A DNA stretch of 30,219 bases from a virus. A program made the translations under genes and the position numbers. The notes below the pieces were generated by a model. It was not told where the DNA came from. It worked only from the letters and a program-made list of their open reading frames with translations, and did not search any database. The DNA lies in IMG/VR virus record IMGVR_UViG_3300020347_000019, positions 1 to 30,219 of that record; one strand, given 5' to 3'. This document shows, in pieces, positions 29,743-30,219 of the stretch. Positions within the stretch are counted from its first letter, which is position 1. Every line of letters begins with the position of its first letter.

Positions 29743-29747
29743 GACAA
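29725..29747. repeat. Inverted repeat at the packaging promoter -35
   Basis: TTGTCAA (29725-29731) and TTGACAA (29741-29747) are reverse complements separated by nine bases. One arm is the -35 itself. The sequence differs from the repeats at the other promoters, so it is not a shared operator. It may be chance. Confidence 0.35.
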
Positions 29748-29751
29748 GGTA

Positions 29752-30219
29752 TTATAAAAAGCTAGGTGGTGTCGGCCACGTTACATCTTCCACATTCTCC
29801 GGATTACTCAAACTGCTAGTGATATTCCTTAAAGCAGTTCTATACGTACGAGCTTCTTCTCTTTGAGCATCTGTTAGAGTATTATCAGAAACTTGTGTCC
29901 AATCTGTTCTAAGTAGAAGTATGGATCTTTTTGATCTTATATCTGTCAGTACTAAGTTGGCGTCCCATGTCCAAGCTGAGGAGGATAAGTCCCACTCTGC
30001 ATATGCATTAGGGGGCTCCCCTACTTCAAAAAATTCTAAGTTACTTGTATTGAACCAGTAGTTTTGCATAAAATTTGCATAGTCTGTGTTAGCTAAACTC
30101 CAGTCAGTAAGGTATACGGTTCGAATACCGTCTACCAATCCCTCTGGCGGAACGTCAAGTTGAGGCAGTATCACTCGTATTATCTTACCTGTACTTTCCT
30201 GTATTGATACTATAGCATT
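29752..30219 (-). CDS. Tail fibre assembly-like protein, N-terminus cut by right edge
   Basis: The frame is open from the right window edge (155 residues visible; the true start lies outside). The C-terminal region has SILLLRTDWTQVSDNTLTD, then an ARTYRTALRNIT helix and VTWPTPPSFL, the typical pattern of phage tail assembly chaperone / fibre assembly domains (lambda Tfa or Phage_tail_APC type: LL..tDWtq..D, YR.aLR.i, v.WP..P). The visible N-terminal half (IQESTGKIIRVILP, then beta strands) may be a fibre-proximal domain. Its stop is 57 bases upstream of the small terminase ATG. If the genome is circular or permuted, this fits a tail-fibre module that continues beyond both window ends. Confidence 0.72.
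   Translation of the reverse strand, partial: NAIVSIQESTGKIIRVILPQLDVPPEGLVDGIRTVYLTDWSLANTDYANFMQNYWFNTSNLEFFEVGEPPNAYAEWDLSSSAWTWDANLVLTDIRSKRSILLLRTDWTQVSDNTLTDAQREEARTYRTALRNITSSLSNPENVEDVTWPTPPSFL

Noticed and set aside
2125-30174. Plus-strand open frames of 60-160 codons across the window
   Set aside because: They lie antisense to well supported minus-strand genes, lack ribosome sites, and show Cys/Tyr/Ser-rich low-complexity translations typical of shadow frames.
1-30219. tRNA genes, CRISPR arrays, insertion sequences, integrase or attachment sites
   Set aside because: No cloverleaf-like intergenic segment, no spaced direct repeats, no transposase or integrase motifs and no duplicated att-like core were seen; intergenic gaps are all under about 150 bases.

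Overview
This window is a late-gene region of a tailed double-stranded DNA phage (Caudoviricetes) with siphovirus-type tail genes. Every gene I can support lies on the minus strand, so transcription runs from high to low coordinates. The evidence is a full head and tail morphogenesis set: small and large terminase, HK97-type portal, prohead protease and major capsid protein, head-tail connectors, tail terminator, tail tube, a two-frame tail assembly chaperone, a 1450-residue tape measure, a 1932-residue tail-tip hub, and tail fibres. No sheath gene is visible. The sequence is AT-rich with many short Lys-rich proteins, and several small genes resemble families I associate with marine phages. 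The host cannot be named. The consensus -35/-10 promoters fit an ordinary sigma-70 bacterium.

Layout in transcription order (right to left). (1) 30219-29752: 3' part of a tail-fibre-assembly-like gene cut by the right edge. (2) Promoter at 29703-29742, then the packaging operon: small terminase, two small coiled-coil membrane proteins (holin candidates), a run of tiny basic proteins including one with an AT-hook-like motif, a membrane protein, a Cys-rich 49-residue protein, a transglutaminase-like cysteine peptidase, and the large terminase (ends 25339). (3) Promoter at 25288-25327, then HNH nuclease, portal, a small unknown gene, and a single ORF fusing prohead protease to major capsid protein. 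A strong terminator follows at 21355-21380. (4) Connector genes, tail terminator and major tail tube (18827-17541), followed by a UUCG-loop terminator at 17502-17521. (5) Promoter at 17448-17487, then a second tail-tube-like protein, the tail assembly chaperone pair, tape measure, distal tail protein and hub (ends 4835). (6) Promoter at 4775-4814, then two small structural proteins and two tail fibres, the last cut by the left edge.

The most notable features are these. Four promoters share a TTGACA/T-17 bp-TATAAT core and the same A5-TA-rich block upstream of the -35. The small terminase transcript is predicted to be leaderless, and the HNH transcript nearly so. The protease-capsid fusion has a strong internal Shine-Dalgarno and ATG that would also yield free capsid protein. 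The tail chaperone ORFs overlap in the +1 (equivalently -2) register instead of the lambda-like -1. There are two paralogous tail-tube-type proteins, and a cluster of tiny basic genes sits between the terminase subunits.

All family names come from reading the sequence by eye. No database search was run.
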